Part shown: piece by piece, positions 1-5,735 of the stretch
Layout: each line of letters begins with the position of its first letter
Numbering within the stretch: the stretch's first letter is position 1
Assembly (NCBI GenBank): GCA_900554535.1
Contig: USIA01000031.1
Coordinates: 1 to 14,463 of the forward strand
Direction of reading: 5' to 3'
Source: an uncultured Oscillospiraceae bacterium
Lineage (GTDB): Bacteria; Bacillota; Clostridia; Oscillospirales; Acutalibacteraceae
DNA: 14,463 nt
The notes under the pieces: generated by a model
Told to the model about the DNA's origin: nothing
The model's database searches: none
Seen by the model: only the letters and a program-made list of their open reading frames with translations
Made by a program: the position numbers and the translations under genes

Positions 1-578
1 CTGGCAAAGAGTGCCTGGCGGTTGAGCGCCTCCATGCGGCGCAGCAGCGGCGTCTTTTTGTCCAGCGCCTCGCCGGTATAGGAGCAGAAAACAGTCGGGA
101 TGCACAGCGTGCGGTCCTTGATAAATGCATAGCTCGTCGGGTCCCAAGCGGTGTAGCCGCGCGCCTCAAAGGTCGCCCGCAGGCCGCCGGAGGGGAAGGA
201 GCTCGCATCCGGCTCGCCACGCACCAATTCTTTTCCGGAAAACTCCATAATCACAGAGCCATCACCCGCAGGCGCGATGAAGCTGTCATGCTTTTCCGCC
301 GTGATGCCGGTCATCGGCTGGGACCAGTGAGGAAAATGGGGGGAGGCACGCTCCACCGATCCGGCGAGGAACCAGTGAGTAAAATGGGTGCAGCCATGCT
401 CCAACGCCCAGTCTTTCATGGCACTGGCCACCGTGTTTGCGATGGACAGATCCAGGCTCTTTCCATTTTGAATCGTTTTTTCCAGGGCTTTGTACGTTTC
501 ACGCGGAAGACGTTCCTGCATCGTCCGGTCGTCAAAGACCAGGGAGCCAAACATCTCTGGAACATTTGTAATAGCCAT
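1..578 (-). CDS. glnN: Glutamine synthetase type III, N-terminal part (partial)
   Basis: The first 192 codons of a type III glutamine synthetase (ATP-dependent glutamate + ammonia to glutamine, cytoplasmic) are visible; the rest lies off the left edge. Reading the minus strand from ATG at 578, the protein begins MAITNVPEMFGSLVF and carries family hallmarks: MKDWALEHG, GITAEKHDSFI, GEPDASSFPSGGLRATFEARGY and YTAWDPTS. A good Shine-Dalgarno (GGAGG, 589-593) lies 10 nt before the start, so the start is secure. The odd point is at residues about 71-86. In relatives HWF is followed directly by QPMTG, but here 16 extra residues intervene (LAGSVERASPHFPHWS), a diverged copy of the preceding segment. 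The frame stays open. It diverges from glnA with its own consensus promoter. The family call is very sure; normal activity of this copy is not. Confidence 0.93.
   Translation of the reverse strand, partial: MAITNVPEMFGSLVFDDRTMQERLPRETYKALEKTIQNGKSLDLSIANTVASAMKDWALEHGCTHFTHWFLAGSVERASPHFPHWSQPMTGITAEKHDSFIAPAGDGSVIMEFSGKELVRGEPDASSFPSGGLRATFEARGYTAWDPTSYAFIKDRTLCIPTVFCSYTGEALDKKTPLLRRMEALNRQALFA
323..418 (-). repeat. Diverged 48-bp tandem duplication inside the GSIII gene
   Basis: Plus-strand positions 323-370 and 371-418 align without gaps as two 48-base units. By eye about 34 of 48 bases match, concentrated at the start: ACCAGTGAGGAAAATGGG against ACCAGTGAGTAAAATGGG differ at one base. 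On the coding strand the units encode WALEHGCTHFTHWFL-like and GSVERASPHFPHWSQ-like segments, so the repeated core is HF(T/P)HW. Being 16 codons long, it keeps the reading frame. Confidence 0.8.
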
Positions 579-714
579 TGTTAAAATACCTCCAAGTGCG
601 CAAGCGCTCGTATTTGGCGGCGCAGTTCCGACCCCTCTTGCGCCGGATCGCCGGCCAAAGCAAAATAAGAAAATAGCGCAGCGGCATCATAAACCGCAGC
701 GCCTTCGCTGTTAC
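579..714 (-). promoter_or_regulatory. Structured 5' leader of the GSIII gene
   Basis: This predicted untranslated leader contains several inverted repeats: CAGCG-AAGG-CGCTG (697-710), GCCGG-N4-CCGGC (642-655) and GGCGCA-N14-TGCGCC (619-644, minus-strand reading). The last two share bases 642-644 and cannot both form fully, so alternative folds are possible. I do not recognise a known riboswitch, and I found no paired hexaloops of the ANTAR type (A at loop position 1, G at 4). The Shine-Dalgarno is at 589-593. Regulation through this leader is inference. Confidence 0.4.
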
Positions 715-720
715 GCTTTC

Positions 721-749
721 ATTATAAGAGGTTGGATACGGAATGTCAA
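721..749 (-). promoter_or_regulatory. Consensus sigma-A promoter of the GSIII gene
   Basis: Read on the minus strand, TTGACA (744-749) is followed by a 17-nt spacer and TATAAT (721-726), a perfect match to the vegetative consensus. The predicted start near 714 gives a leader of about 135 nt before the GSIII ATG. Confidence 0.85.
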
Positions 750-919
750 TCAAAAATTCATGGCTTACACTTCATAAATTGCAAAAATATCGGATTTTTC
801 AACAGCATTCGACTCTTGCGCCGGATTTGAATCTTTGCGCAGCCGCTTCGTTTCGGGCGGCATTTTCGGGGGAATATACTTCATGAATAAAGGTTTTGCG
901 CGCACAGACGCCATACCCC
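750..919. other. Intergenic stretch between two divergent GS promoters, no gene seen
   Basis: Together with the flanking promoters and leaders, 579-1022 separates the two glutamine synthetase genes. Between the two -35 elements there is AT-richer sequence with a weak AAAAAT/ATTTTT inverted repeat near 783-799. No open frame with a ribosome binding site was found. It could hold operators for a nitrogen regulator, but I recognise none. Confidence 0.5.
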
Positions 920-948
920 TATACAAATACAAATAAATCCTGTATAAT
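920..948 (+). promoter_or_regulatory. Sigma-A promoter of glnA
   Basis: TATACA (920-925, four of six consensus bases), a 17-nt spacer, and TATAAT (943-948) form a good vegetative promoter. Transcription would begin near 955, leaving a leader of about 68 nt. Confidence 0.75.
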
Positions 949-954
949 TGAATG

Positions 955-1008
955 TAACTGCAGGAAATGCAGGATAAATGTATGACATCAACAGGACGCT
1001 TCTGTTTT
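955..1008 (+). promoter_or_regulatory. Two small hairpins in the glnA leader (candidate regulator target)
   Basis: Two stem-loops fill the short leader: CTGCA-GGAAA-TGCAG (958-972), and AACAG-N7-CTGTT (990-1006), the latter followed by TT and then the GGGGAGG ribosome binding site at 1009-1015. A tandem hairpin pair ahead of a gene encoded next to an ANTAR protein is suggestive. However, the loops are 5 and 7 nt and do not show the canonical ANTAR hexaloop (A1, G4), so the assignment is tentative. Confidence 0.4.
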
Positions 1009-1022
1009 GGGGAGGAACCAGC

Positions 1023-2345
1023 ATGAACTATACACGCAGCGAAGTGCTGCAATATGTAGAAGATCACGACGTCAAATTTATCCGTCTCGCGTTTTGTGAC
1101 ATTCACGGGATGCAGAAAAACGTCGCCATCATGCCCAGCGAGTTGAACCGCGCTTTTGAGACGGGCGTCAGCTTTGATGCCAGTTTTGTGCGCGGCTTTA
1201 TGAACGAGGGAAAATCGGATCTTTTCCTGGTGCCGGACCCCAGCACGTTTAATATCATGCCATGGCGGCCGTCGCATGGACAGGTGGTTCGCCTGTTCTG
1301 CGACATCAAAACGCCGGACGGCCAGCCTTTTGCGGGCGACTGCCGCGCACTGCTGCGCGCCGCAGTGCGGGACGCCCGGGAGATGGACTTGAGCTGCAAG
1401 GTGGGCACGGGTTGTGAGTTCTATCTATTTAAAACGGATGAATCCGGCGAGCCTACCATGGAGCCGTATGATTATGGCACCTACTGCGACATTGCACCGC
1501 GCGACAAATGTGAGAATGTGCGCCGTGAGATTTGCCTGGCGCTCGAGGAGATGGGCCTGCGGCCAGAAACCAGCCGCCATGAGCAGGGACCCGGGCAAAA
1601 TGAAGTGGATTTCCGCTACAGCGATATCCTGACAGCAGCGGACAATTTTCTGGCCTTCAAAAGTGCCGTCAAGTCCATCGCTGAGGGAAACGGCCTTTAC
1701 GCTTCCTTCATGCCTAAGCCCCTGCCGGGCTACAGCGGCAGCAGCCTGCACATCAGCCTGTCCCTTTCGCGTGACGGGGAGAATCTTTTCCAGGTGGACA
1801 ACGGCATGCACAATGCGACCGCAGAGAGCTTTATGGCAGGCATCCTGCGGCGCATCTCCGAGATCACGCTGTTTTTGAACCCATTGACCAATTCCTATGA
1901 GCGCTTTGGCCGGTTTGAGGCGCCTAAGTACGTGACCTGGTCGCACCAGAACCGTTCCCAGCTGATTCGCATTCCCGCCGCCCGCGAAGAGGGCCACGGT
2001 CGCATGGAGTTGCGCAGCGCTGATCCAGCGTGCAACGTGCATCTGGCCTTTGCGCTGCTTTTGTGGGCGGGGCTTGAGGGTGTGCGCGATGCGCTGCCGC
2101 TGTGCCCGCCGGACAACCGCAATCTTTTCAATGCGACCGAGGATGAGACGGCCACGCTGGAACATTTGCCCAGTACGTTGGACGAGGCGTTGCAATTGGC
2201 TGCAAACAGCGACTTCGTGAAAGCGCACGTTCCGGAAAAGCTGCTGGAAAACTATTTTGCGCATAAGCGCCGCGAGTGGGATCGCTACCGCACCAGCGGC
2301 AACAGCCAAGATTTTGAGCAGCGCGAGTATTTCCTGACTGTGTGA
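1023..2345 (+). CDS. glnA: Glutamine synthetase type I (short, clostridial type)
   Basis: A 440-residue type I glutamine synthetase making glutamine from glutamate and ammonia in the cytoplasm. The N-terminal beta-grasp domain includes CDIHGMQKN and DLFLVPDPST. The catalytic domain shows CEFYLF, QGPGQNEVDFRYSDILTAAD, FMPKP with LHISLSLS (counterpart of the GSGMHxHxSL histidine segment), NPLTNSYERFG, RSQLIRIPAAR and ELRSADPACN. The length fits short GSI proteins without the beta-type insertion. An in-frame ATG exists at 978, but ATG 1023 is chosen because GGGGAGG lies 7 nt upstream and MNYTRSEVLQYVEDHDVKFIRLAFCDIHG matches family N-termini. It has its own promoter and leader hairpins and is followed 33 nt later by an ANTAR regulator, resembling the glnA-nitR arrangement known from Clostridium. 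The GSSLH version of the usual GSGMH motif is a mild divergence. Confidence 0.95.
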   Translation: MNYTRSEVLQYVEDHDVKFIRLAFCDIHGMQKNVAIMPSELNRAFETGVSFDASFVRGFMNEGKSDLFLVPDPSTFNIMPWRPSHGQVVRLFCDIKTPDGQPFAGDCRALLRAAVRDAREMDLSCKVGTGCEFYLFKTDESGEPTMEPYDYGTYCDIAPRDKCENVRREICLALEEMGLRPETSRHEQGPGQNEVDFRYSDILTAADNFLAFKSAVKSIAEGNGLYASFMPKPLPGYSGSSLHISLSLSRDGENLFQVDNGMHNATAESFMAGILRRISEITLFLNPLTNSYERFGRFEAPKYVTWSHQNRSQLIRIPAAREEGHGRMELRSADPACNVHLAFALLLWAGLEGVRDALPLCPPDNRNLFNATEDETATLEHLPSTLDEALQLAANSDFVKAHVPEKLLENYFAHKRREWDRYRTSGNSQDFEQREYFLTV

Positions 2346-2378
2346 TCGCGCCACAGCAAAGGGAACGGGGGAAAGAAA

Positions 2379-2954
2379 TTGGATCGTGTGCTGATCGTTT
2401 CCACGAGCGAAAAACCCAGAAAATATTTTGCGGATTTTCTGATTGCACATGGAATTTCCGCGCCTGCGGACACCGCCGCATCCGGCAGCGAGGCGCGCCG
2501 CGTGATGTTGCGTCAGAATTTTGACCTGGTCATTATCAACGCGCCGTTGCAGGACGAGTTTGGCCATGTGCTGGCAAGCGATTTTTCTGGCAAGACACAG
2601 GCGGGGGTCCTCTTGGTTGCCAAGGCGGACCTCTATGATCAGGTCTGCGCAAAGGTGGAGGACGCGGGTGTGCTGGTGGTGTCAAAGCCTATCAACCGGC
2701 TGTTCTTTTACCAGTGCATTCGTACGGCCGTAGCCACCGGCAGGCGGTTGGCTGCGCTTGAAGCGGAAAACCGCAAGCTGCAAAATAAGATCCATGAGAC
2801 GCAGTTGATTGGCCGGGCCAAGTGTGCGCTGGTGCAATACCGCCATTTGACGGAAGAGGAAGCACACCACTTCATCGAAAAGCAGGCCATGGATCAGCGG
2901 GTGCCCAAACGCGAGGTCGCGGAAGACATCCTGCAAACATATGAGGATGTCTGA
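2379..2954 (+). CDS. ANTAR-domain RNA-binding regulator with degenerate receiver (NitR-like)
   Basis: A 191-residue regulator with an N-terminal receiver-like domain (about 1-118), a coiled-coil linker (about 121-141, RRLAALEAENRKLQNK) and a C-terminal ANTAR domain (about 130-187). The ANTAR domain matches the family pattern: IGRAKCALVQ, LTEEEAHHFIEKQAMDQR and REVAEDI. ANTAR proteins bind paired hairpins in nascent RNA and prevent transcription termination. The receiver is degenerate: the usual phospho-aspartate is Asn54 (DLVIIN) and the acidic pair after strand 1 is absent (VSTSEK), while the conserved lysine of VSKP (K103) remains. It may therefore act independently of phosphorylation. The start is TTG at 2379, preceded by a G-rich Shine-Dalgarno (2367-2371). 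Position after glnA suggests nitrogen-related control; the signal is unknown. Confidence 0.9.
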   Translation: MDRVLIVSTSEKPRKYFADFLIAHGISAPADTAASGSEARRVMLRQNFDLVIINAPLQDEFGHVLASDFSGKTQAGVLLVAKADLYDQVCAKVEDAGVLVVSKPINRLFFYQCIRTAVATGRRLAALEAENRKLQNKIHETQLIGRAKCALVQYRHLTEEEAHHFIEKQAMDQRVPKREVAEDILQTYEDV

Positions 2955-2980
2955 TCAATCGGGATGGTTGTAAATACTGA

Positions 2981-3029
2981 AAGCACCTGTAAAGCTGCCA
3001 CATAAGGCTGGCTCTTCAGATGCTTATTT
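2981..3029 (+). terminator. Possible imperfect terminator between convergent genes
   Basis: AAGCA (2981-2985) can pair with TGCTT (3021-3025), with inner AGC/GCT and GCC/GGC pairs around an ACATAA loop, followed by ATTT. The stem is interrupted and the T tract short, so this is a weak call for the end of the glnA-ANTAR transcript. Confidence 0.3.
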
Positions 3030-3065
3030 CATACCCCGCCGCAGTGCCCGAGCGGGCAGCGCAGG

Positions 3066-3557
3066 TCAGTCGTGTGCTTCCTCGCGCACTTGGCGGGCGG
3101 CCTCCGCCCAGTAGATCTCTGCGTTGTGGCGGTTTTCGGCGATTTCCTCCGGTTTTAACGGGCGGACAACGCGAGCGGGCGCACCCATTAGGAGAACACC
3201 GTCCGGATAACTGCGGCCCTGCGGCACGAGCGCACCCGCAGCCACGAGGCTGTCTTTACCAATTTGTGCGCCGTTAAGCACGATGGCGCCCATGCCGATC
3301 AGCGTATTGTCGCCCACTGTGCAGCCATGCAGGATGGCAGCGTGTCCGACTGTGACGCCGCGACCGATCTTTAGTGGGAAACCGGCATCCACATGCAGCA
3401 CACAGCCGTCCTGAATATTGGTGTTTTCCCCGATTTCAATCGGCGCTGAGTCGCCGCGCACCACCGCATTATACCAAATCGAGCTGTTGCACCCCAGTGT
3501 GACGTCACCAACGACCACAGCGCCGGGGGCGATCCATGTCTCCGCTTGCTTTTCCAT
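3066..3557 (-). CDS. Gamma-class carbonic anhydrase-like hexapeptide-repeat protein
   Basis: A 163-residue left-handed beta-helix protein of the gamma-carbonic anhydrase/YrdA family. Hexapeptide turns run through the protein (VVVGDVTLG, IEIGENTNI, LKIGRGVTVG, GDNTLIGMGAIV). Likely zinc ligands are His55 (VLH), His72 (VGH) and His77 (ILH); the spacing of the last two matches the Cam enzyme's His117/His122. Arg34, Asp36 (RGD) and Gln49 match further active-site positions. The acidic loop of the archetypal Cam is missing, as in the CamH/YrdA branch, so CO2 hydration activity is uncertain. The start is ATG 3557 because GGAGGG sits 8 nt upstream; a longer frame begins at 3641 but has no such signal. 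It is transcribed divergently from ridA and converges on the ANTAR gene. Confidence 0.9.
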   Translation of the reverse strand: MEKQAETWIAPGAVVVGDVTLGCNSSIWYNAVVRGDSAPIEIGENTNIQDGCVLHVDAGFPLKIGRGVTVGHAAILHGCTVGDNTLIGMGAIVLNGAQIGKDSLVAAGALVPQGRSYPDGVLLMGAPARVVRPLKPEEIAENRHNAEIYWAEAARQVREEAHD

Positions 3558-3592
3558 CTTGCAATCCCTCCTGCAGTTACTTTGCTGGGAAA

Positions 3593-3621
3593 ACTGTACC
3601 ACAGGACCGGCGAAATTGCAA
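3593..3621 (-). promoter_or_regulatory. Promoter of the carbonic anhydrase-like gene
   Basis: On the minus strand TTGCAA (3616-3621), a 17-nt spacer and TACAGT (3593-3598) with a preceding TGG (extended -10) form a plausible vegetative promoter, four of six matches in each box. Confidence 0.5.
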
Positions 3622-3628
3622 GCGCCGG
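3607..3628. repeat. Inverted repeat CCGGCG-N10-CGCCGG between divergent promoters
   Basis: A perfect 6-bp inverted repeat with a 10-nt centre covers the -35 box of the carbonic anhydrase promoter and ends 6 nt before the -35 box of ridA. It is a candidate operator shared by both genes; no binding protein is identified. Confidence 0.4.
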
Positions 3629-3634
3629 CCGCCT

Positions 3635-3662
3635 TTGACAAATCCTATGAACCTGTTATAAT
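3635..3662 (+). promoter_or_regulatory. Consensus sigma-A promoter of ridA
   Basis: TTGACA (3635-3640), a 16-nt spacer with an extended TGT, and TATAAT (3657-3662) match the vegetative consensus. Transcription should start near 3669, about 70 nt before the ridA start. Confidence 0.85.
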
Positions 3663-3740
3663 AAAAATAGTTTGAACATTGTGGCATGTTCCAATGAAGC
3701 GGGCATGCCGATTTCAAAAAAAACAGGAGGATTTTTTGCT

Positions 3741-4115
3741 ATGAATCAAGTTATTCATGCGGACCACGCGCCTGCAGCCGTCGGCCCTTATTCGCACGCG
3801 GTGCAGGCGGGTGACACGCTTTATGCATCCGGCCAGCTCGGCCTAGCCCCCGAAACCGGCGCACTGCCGCAGGGCGTTGAGGCCCAGACAAAGCAGTCCC
3901 TGGAAAACGTCCGCGCCGTCCTCGCGGCAGCCCAGATGACGTTCGCCAATGTCGTCAAGACAACGGTTTTTCTGGCCGATATGGCGGATTTTGCAGCTGT
4001 GAACGCGATTTACGCCACGTATTTCCCGGAAAATCCGCCGGCCCGCTCCTGTGTCCAGGTGGCGGCTCTGCCGAAGGGCGGACTCGTGGAGATTGAGGTT
4101 GTCGCTGTCCGTTAA
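3741..4115 (+). CDS. ridA: RidA family reactive intermediate deaminase
   Basis: A 124-residue YjgF/YER057c/UK114 protein. RidA enzymes are small cytoplasmic trimers that hydrolyse reactive 2-aminoacrylate and related enamine/imine intermediates released by PLP enzymes such as threonine dehydratase. Family motifs include VGPYSHAVQAG, LYASGQLGL, TKQSLENVRAVL, VVKTTVFLADMADF and NPPARSCVQVAALPKGGLVEIEVVA. Arg102 corresponds to the catalytic Arg105 of E. coli RidA and Glu117 to Glu120. Although the frame opens at 3672, ATG 3741 is preceded by CAGGAGG (3724-3730) and gives a normal N-terminus and length. It stands alone between its own strong promoter and a strong terminator. Confidence 0.95.
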   Translation: MNQVIHADHAPAAVGPYSHAVQAGDTLYASGQLGLAPETGALPQGVEAQTKQSLENVRAVLAAAQMTFANVVKTTVFLADMADFAAVNAIYATYFPENPPARSCVQVAALPKGGLVEIEVVAVR

Positions 4116-4141
4116 AAGCCAGGCTTCCCTCTAATAAAAGC

Positions 4142-4186
4142 AAGCGGTGCCCAACAGGTTGTGTCCTGTTCGGAACCGCTTTTTTA
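4142..4186 (+). terminator. Intrinsic terminator of ridA
   Basis: AAGCGGT (4142-4148) pairs with ACCGCTT (4175-4181), with an inner AACAGG/CCTGTT stem around TTGTGT. The arm is followed by a T run to 4185. It begins 26 nt after the ridA stop. Confidence 0.9.
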
Positions 4187-4390
4187 TATGGAGATATGGA
4201 GCGCCGCCTTCATACCCCGGAATCGCAAAAACTGTTGACAAACGCCTCTGACTTTGCAGGCCGCCCAGCATAGGCACGGCACGGAAAATTGCGGAAATCT
4301 CAACCAAAGCGATTTTTATAATTCTGATAAAAATCTTTTTATAAGCTCTATAATATTAGAAGAAATGTTCGAATAGATTGGAAAATTCAG
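4187..4390. other. Intergenic stretch after ridA, no gene seen
   Basis: AT-rich toward its right end. A TATAAT at 4349-4354 has only poor -35 matches upstream (best CTGATA at 19-nt spacing), and a TTGACA at 4234 has no matching -10. No supported open frame or RNA gene was recognised. Confidence 0.4.
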
Positions 4391-4419
4391 TTGCGGCCAT
4401 ATGGAAAATCTGCTATAAT
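4391..4419 (+). promoter_or_regulatory. Candidate extended -10 promoter of the unknown gene pair
   Basis: TTGCGG (4391-4396), a 17-nt spacer and TGC-TATAAT (4414-4419) form an extended -10 promoter. The predicted start near 4426 falls within the ribosome binding site, so the TATAAT at 4349-4354 remains an alternative. Confidence 0.45.
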
Positions 4420-4439
4420 CCAAAGAGGGGTGATGAAAT

Positions 4440-4751
4440 TTGGCATTTACAGACGCGGAAAAGCACCTGATTTTTGGTTTGTTTCAGTCCGTCCAGCCGC
4501 ACCTGCGCAATCCGCGGGAAGGCTCCCTGGCGCTTGCGGGCGCGATGGACCGCATTCAGCGAGACTGCCCGGAGCGGGACGATCTGCTCCATGTGCAGAT
4601 GGCGGCGCAGTATGTGATTCATGGGCTGGACCAAATCATTCAAGCGAAAGACTGGAACAGCCCGCAGGAAAAGGCACATGTGTTGGATGGCCGCCAACAG
4701 GCACAGGCCGTCCTGGACAAAGCGGCACAACTCCTGGCGGCACAGGCGTAA
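4440..4751 (+). CDS. Small uncharacterised helical protein
   Basis: A 103-residue protein that I do not recognise. It begins MAFTDAEKHLIFGLFQSVQP from TTG 4440, with AGAGGGGTGA (4424-4433) as Shine-Dalgarno. There is no signal peptide or membrane segment. The sequence looks fully alpha-helical and amphipathic, rich in Gln, Ala and charged residues, with an Ala/Gln-rich tail (QQAQAVLDKAAQLLAAQA). No cysteine or histidine cluster suggests metal binding. It lies 46 nt upstream of a membrane-anchored protein and is probably co-transcribed with it, so the two may act together. That is inference from position only. Confidence 0.75.
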   Translation: MAFTDAEKHLIFGLFQSVQPHLRNPREGSLALAGAMDRIQRDCPERDDLLHVQMAAQYVIHGLDQIIQAKDWNSPQEKAHVLDGRQQAQAVLDKAAQLLAAQA

Positions 4752-4797
4752 GCCTGCGGCGTTTCCGAGCAGGCCGGGAAAAGGAGCGTTGAGAGCA

Positions 4798-5319
4798 ATG
4801 GATGTCAAATATCTAGTTGTGTGTATTGTAGCGTTTGCTGTGGCGTTTTTGCTGATGGGGGTGAGCGCTTATATCGGCTATCGGAAGGAACAGCGCATCC
4901 CTGCAGAATGGTCGCAAAAGGACCGCGATGCGGTGCGGGCGCTGTGTCGCATCCATCATCTGGCGTGGTCGGCGTCAATTGCGCGGGAAAAGGATGGCAG
5001 GCTCTTCGTCCATGAGGGCGGCGCCAAGCGGCTGCAGCTGGAAACAACAAATTTCCCGACCATCCCGCGCGGGATGGATGTGCCGATGGTCGCTATTTTA
5101 AAGGAAACCCGGATTTTGCACTGGCGGCCGGAAGAACGCGCACTGGCGCAGTCGCTGCGCACCGCGCTGCCCGGGGAGGAAGCTGCGCTGGAGCGCACGC
5201 CTTCCGGCGATTTGATCCTGCACGGCGGCGACGGCAGTACAATTGCGATCGATGCGCGTCAGTTCCTGACCTTGCTTCCGGGCAACGTGATCCGGTTGGT
5301 GGATATTCCGGATGCATGA
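4798..5319 (+). CDS. Uncharacterised single-pass membrane protein
   Basis: A 173-residue protein of unknown function. ATG 4798 is chosen because AAGGAG (4781-4786) precedes it and the N-terminus then starts directly with a hydrophobic segment; an open frame extends back to 4621 but overlaps the upstream gene. Residues about 5-28 form one transmembrane helix or uncleaved signal anchor, followed by a basic stretch (YRKEQR). The remaining 140 residues are mixed alpha/beta, with short strands such as RLFVHEGG, GDLILHGGDGSTIAID and NVIRLVDI. No catalytic motif is recognisable. Topology is uncertain from the charge pattern alone. A strong terminator lies 78 nt downstream, closing the two-gene unit. 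Confidence 0.75.
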   Translation: MDVKYLVVCIVAFAVAFLLMGVSAYIGYRKEQRIPAEWSQKDRDAVRALCRIHHLAWSASIAREKDGRLFVHEGGAKRLQLETTNFPTIPRGMDVPMVAILKETRILHWRPEERALAQSLRTALPGEEAALERTPSGDLILHGGDGSTIAIDARQFLTLLPGNVIRLVDIPDA

Positions 5320-5396
5320 TCGAAACGTATAGGACCTGTTGTGAAGTGATTTTTCAATTGCATCGACTTGAACAGAGAAATCCTTTTCGATATATG

Positions 5397-5446
5397 AAAA
5401 TACGTCTTGAAACGGCTTGTTGTTGGCCGAATCAAGGCGTATTTTT
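5397..5446 (+). terminator. Intrinsic terminator after the unknown gene pair
   Basis: AAAATACGTCTTG pairs with CAAGGCGTATTTT (one G-U pair), with an inner GGC/GCC pair around TTGTTGTTG, followed by a T run. This is a long, well-formed hairpin ending the transcript of the membrane-protein gene. Confidence 0.85.
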
Positions 5447-5629
5447 GTGCGTCGTTTTCGCGGAAGGGCATTTTGTAACGCGCTTTTTGCTTTCCCAGCC
5501 TTTCGGCTATCTGCAAAGAAAGTGCGGTTCTGGGCTACTGTCCGGAAAGATGCAAGCGCTTGCAGGCGGGCGTCCTTGCAGAAAAAGCTTATAATTATAC
5601 ATGTTCATAGAATATTTGCGGTTTGTTGC
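5447..5629. other. Intergenic stretch before the long operon, no gene seen
   Basis: Short inverted repeats occur (AGCC-TTTC-GGCT near 5497-5508, CCCAG with CTGGG to about 5535), but no recognised RNA family. A small open frame crossing this region starts within or before the terminator and lacks coding character. The notable element is the palindrome listed separately. Confidence 0.4.
5551..5564. promoter_or_regulatory. Perfect 14-bp palindrome, LacI-family/cre-like operator candidate
   Basis: TGCAAGCGCTTGCA is a perfect palindrome with the CG centre typical of LacI-family operators and resembles the CcpA cre pattern TGNAANCG. It lies about 90 nt upstream of the operon's candidate -35 box. 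Which regulator binds, if any, is unknown. Confidence 0.4.
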
Positions 5630-5658
5630 TTTTCATGACCTGCATGCTGTGGTATACT
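5630..5658 (+). promoter_or_regulatory. Candidate promoter of the ymfF-to-recN operon
   Basis: TTTTCA (5630-5635), a 17-nt spacer and TATACT (5653-5658) with an extended TGG form a plausible vegetative promoter about 78 nt before the first gene. Confidence 0.6.
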
Positions 5659-5735
5659 AGAATAGTAGTTTCAAACGTTTTCTGCGCTTTTTTAGCGTAT
5701 AGATGAATCGACAAGACTGGAGATGGTCAATCCTT

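Noticed and set aside
288..777. Plus-strand open frames over the GSIII gene
   Set aside because: They run antisense to the clearly conserved GSIII reading frame and across its promoter.
579..1022. Canonical ANTAR target (two hexaloops with A1 and G4) in either GS leader
   Set aside because: I scanned A-N-N-G-N-N loops in both leaders and found none flanked by a stable stem; only hairpins with other loop sizes are present.
1425..2567. A 380-codon open frame antisense to glnA
   Set aside because: It lies opposite a clear glnA coding sequence, shows no family motifs and has no convincing ribosome binding site; GC-rich codon bias often opens such frames.
3052..3065. GC-rich palindrome TGCCCGAGCGGGCA as a terminator for the carbonic anhydrase-like gene
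   Set aside because: On the minus strand the stem is followed by GC-rich sequence, with no T tract.
4188..4238. Short 16-codon frame after the ridA terminator
   Set aside because: No ribosome binding site and no conservation clue; too short to support.
5316..5594. A 92-codon frame overlapping the membrane-protein stop by 4 nt (ATGA)
   Set aside because: The overlap looks operon-like, but a strong intrinsic terminator (5397-5446) falls inside the frame and the protein has no coding character or clear Shine-Dalgarno.
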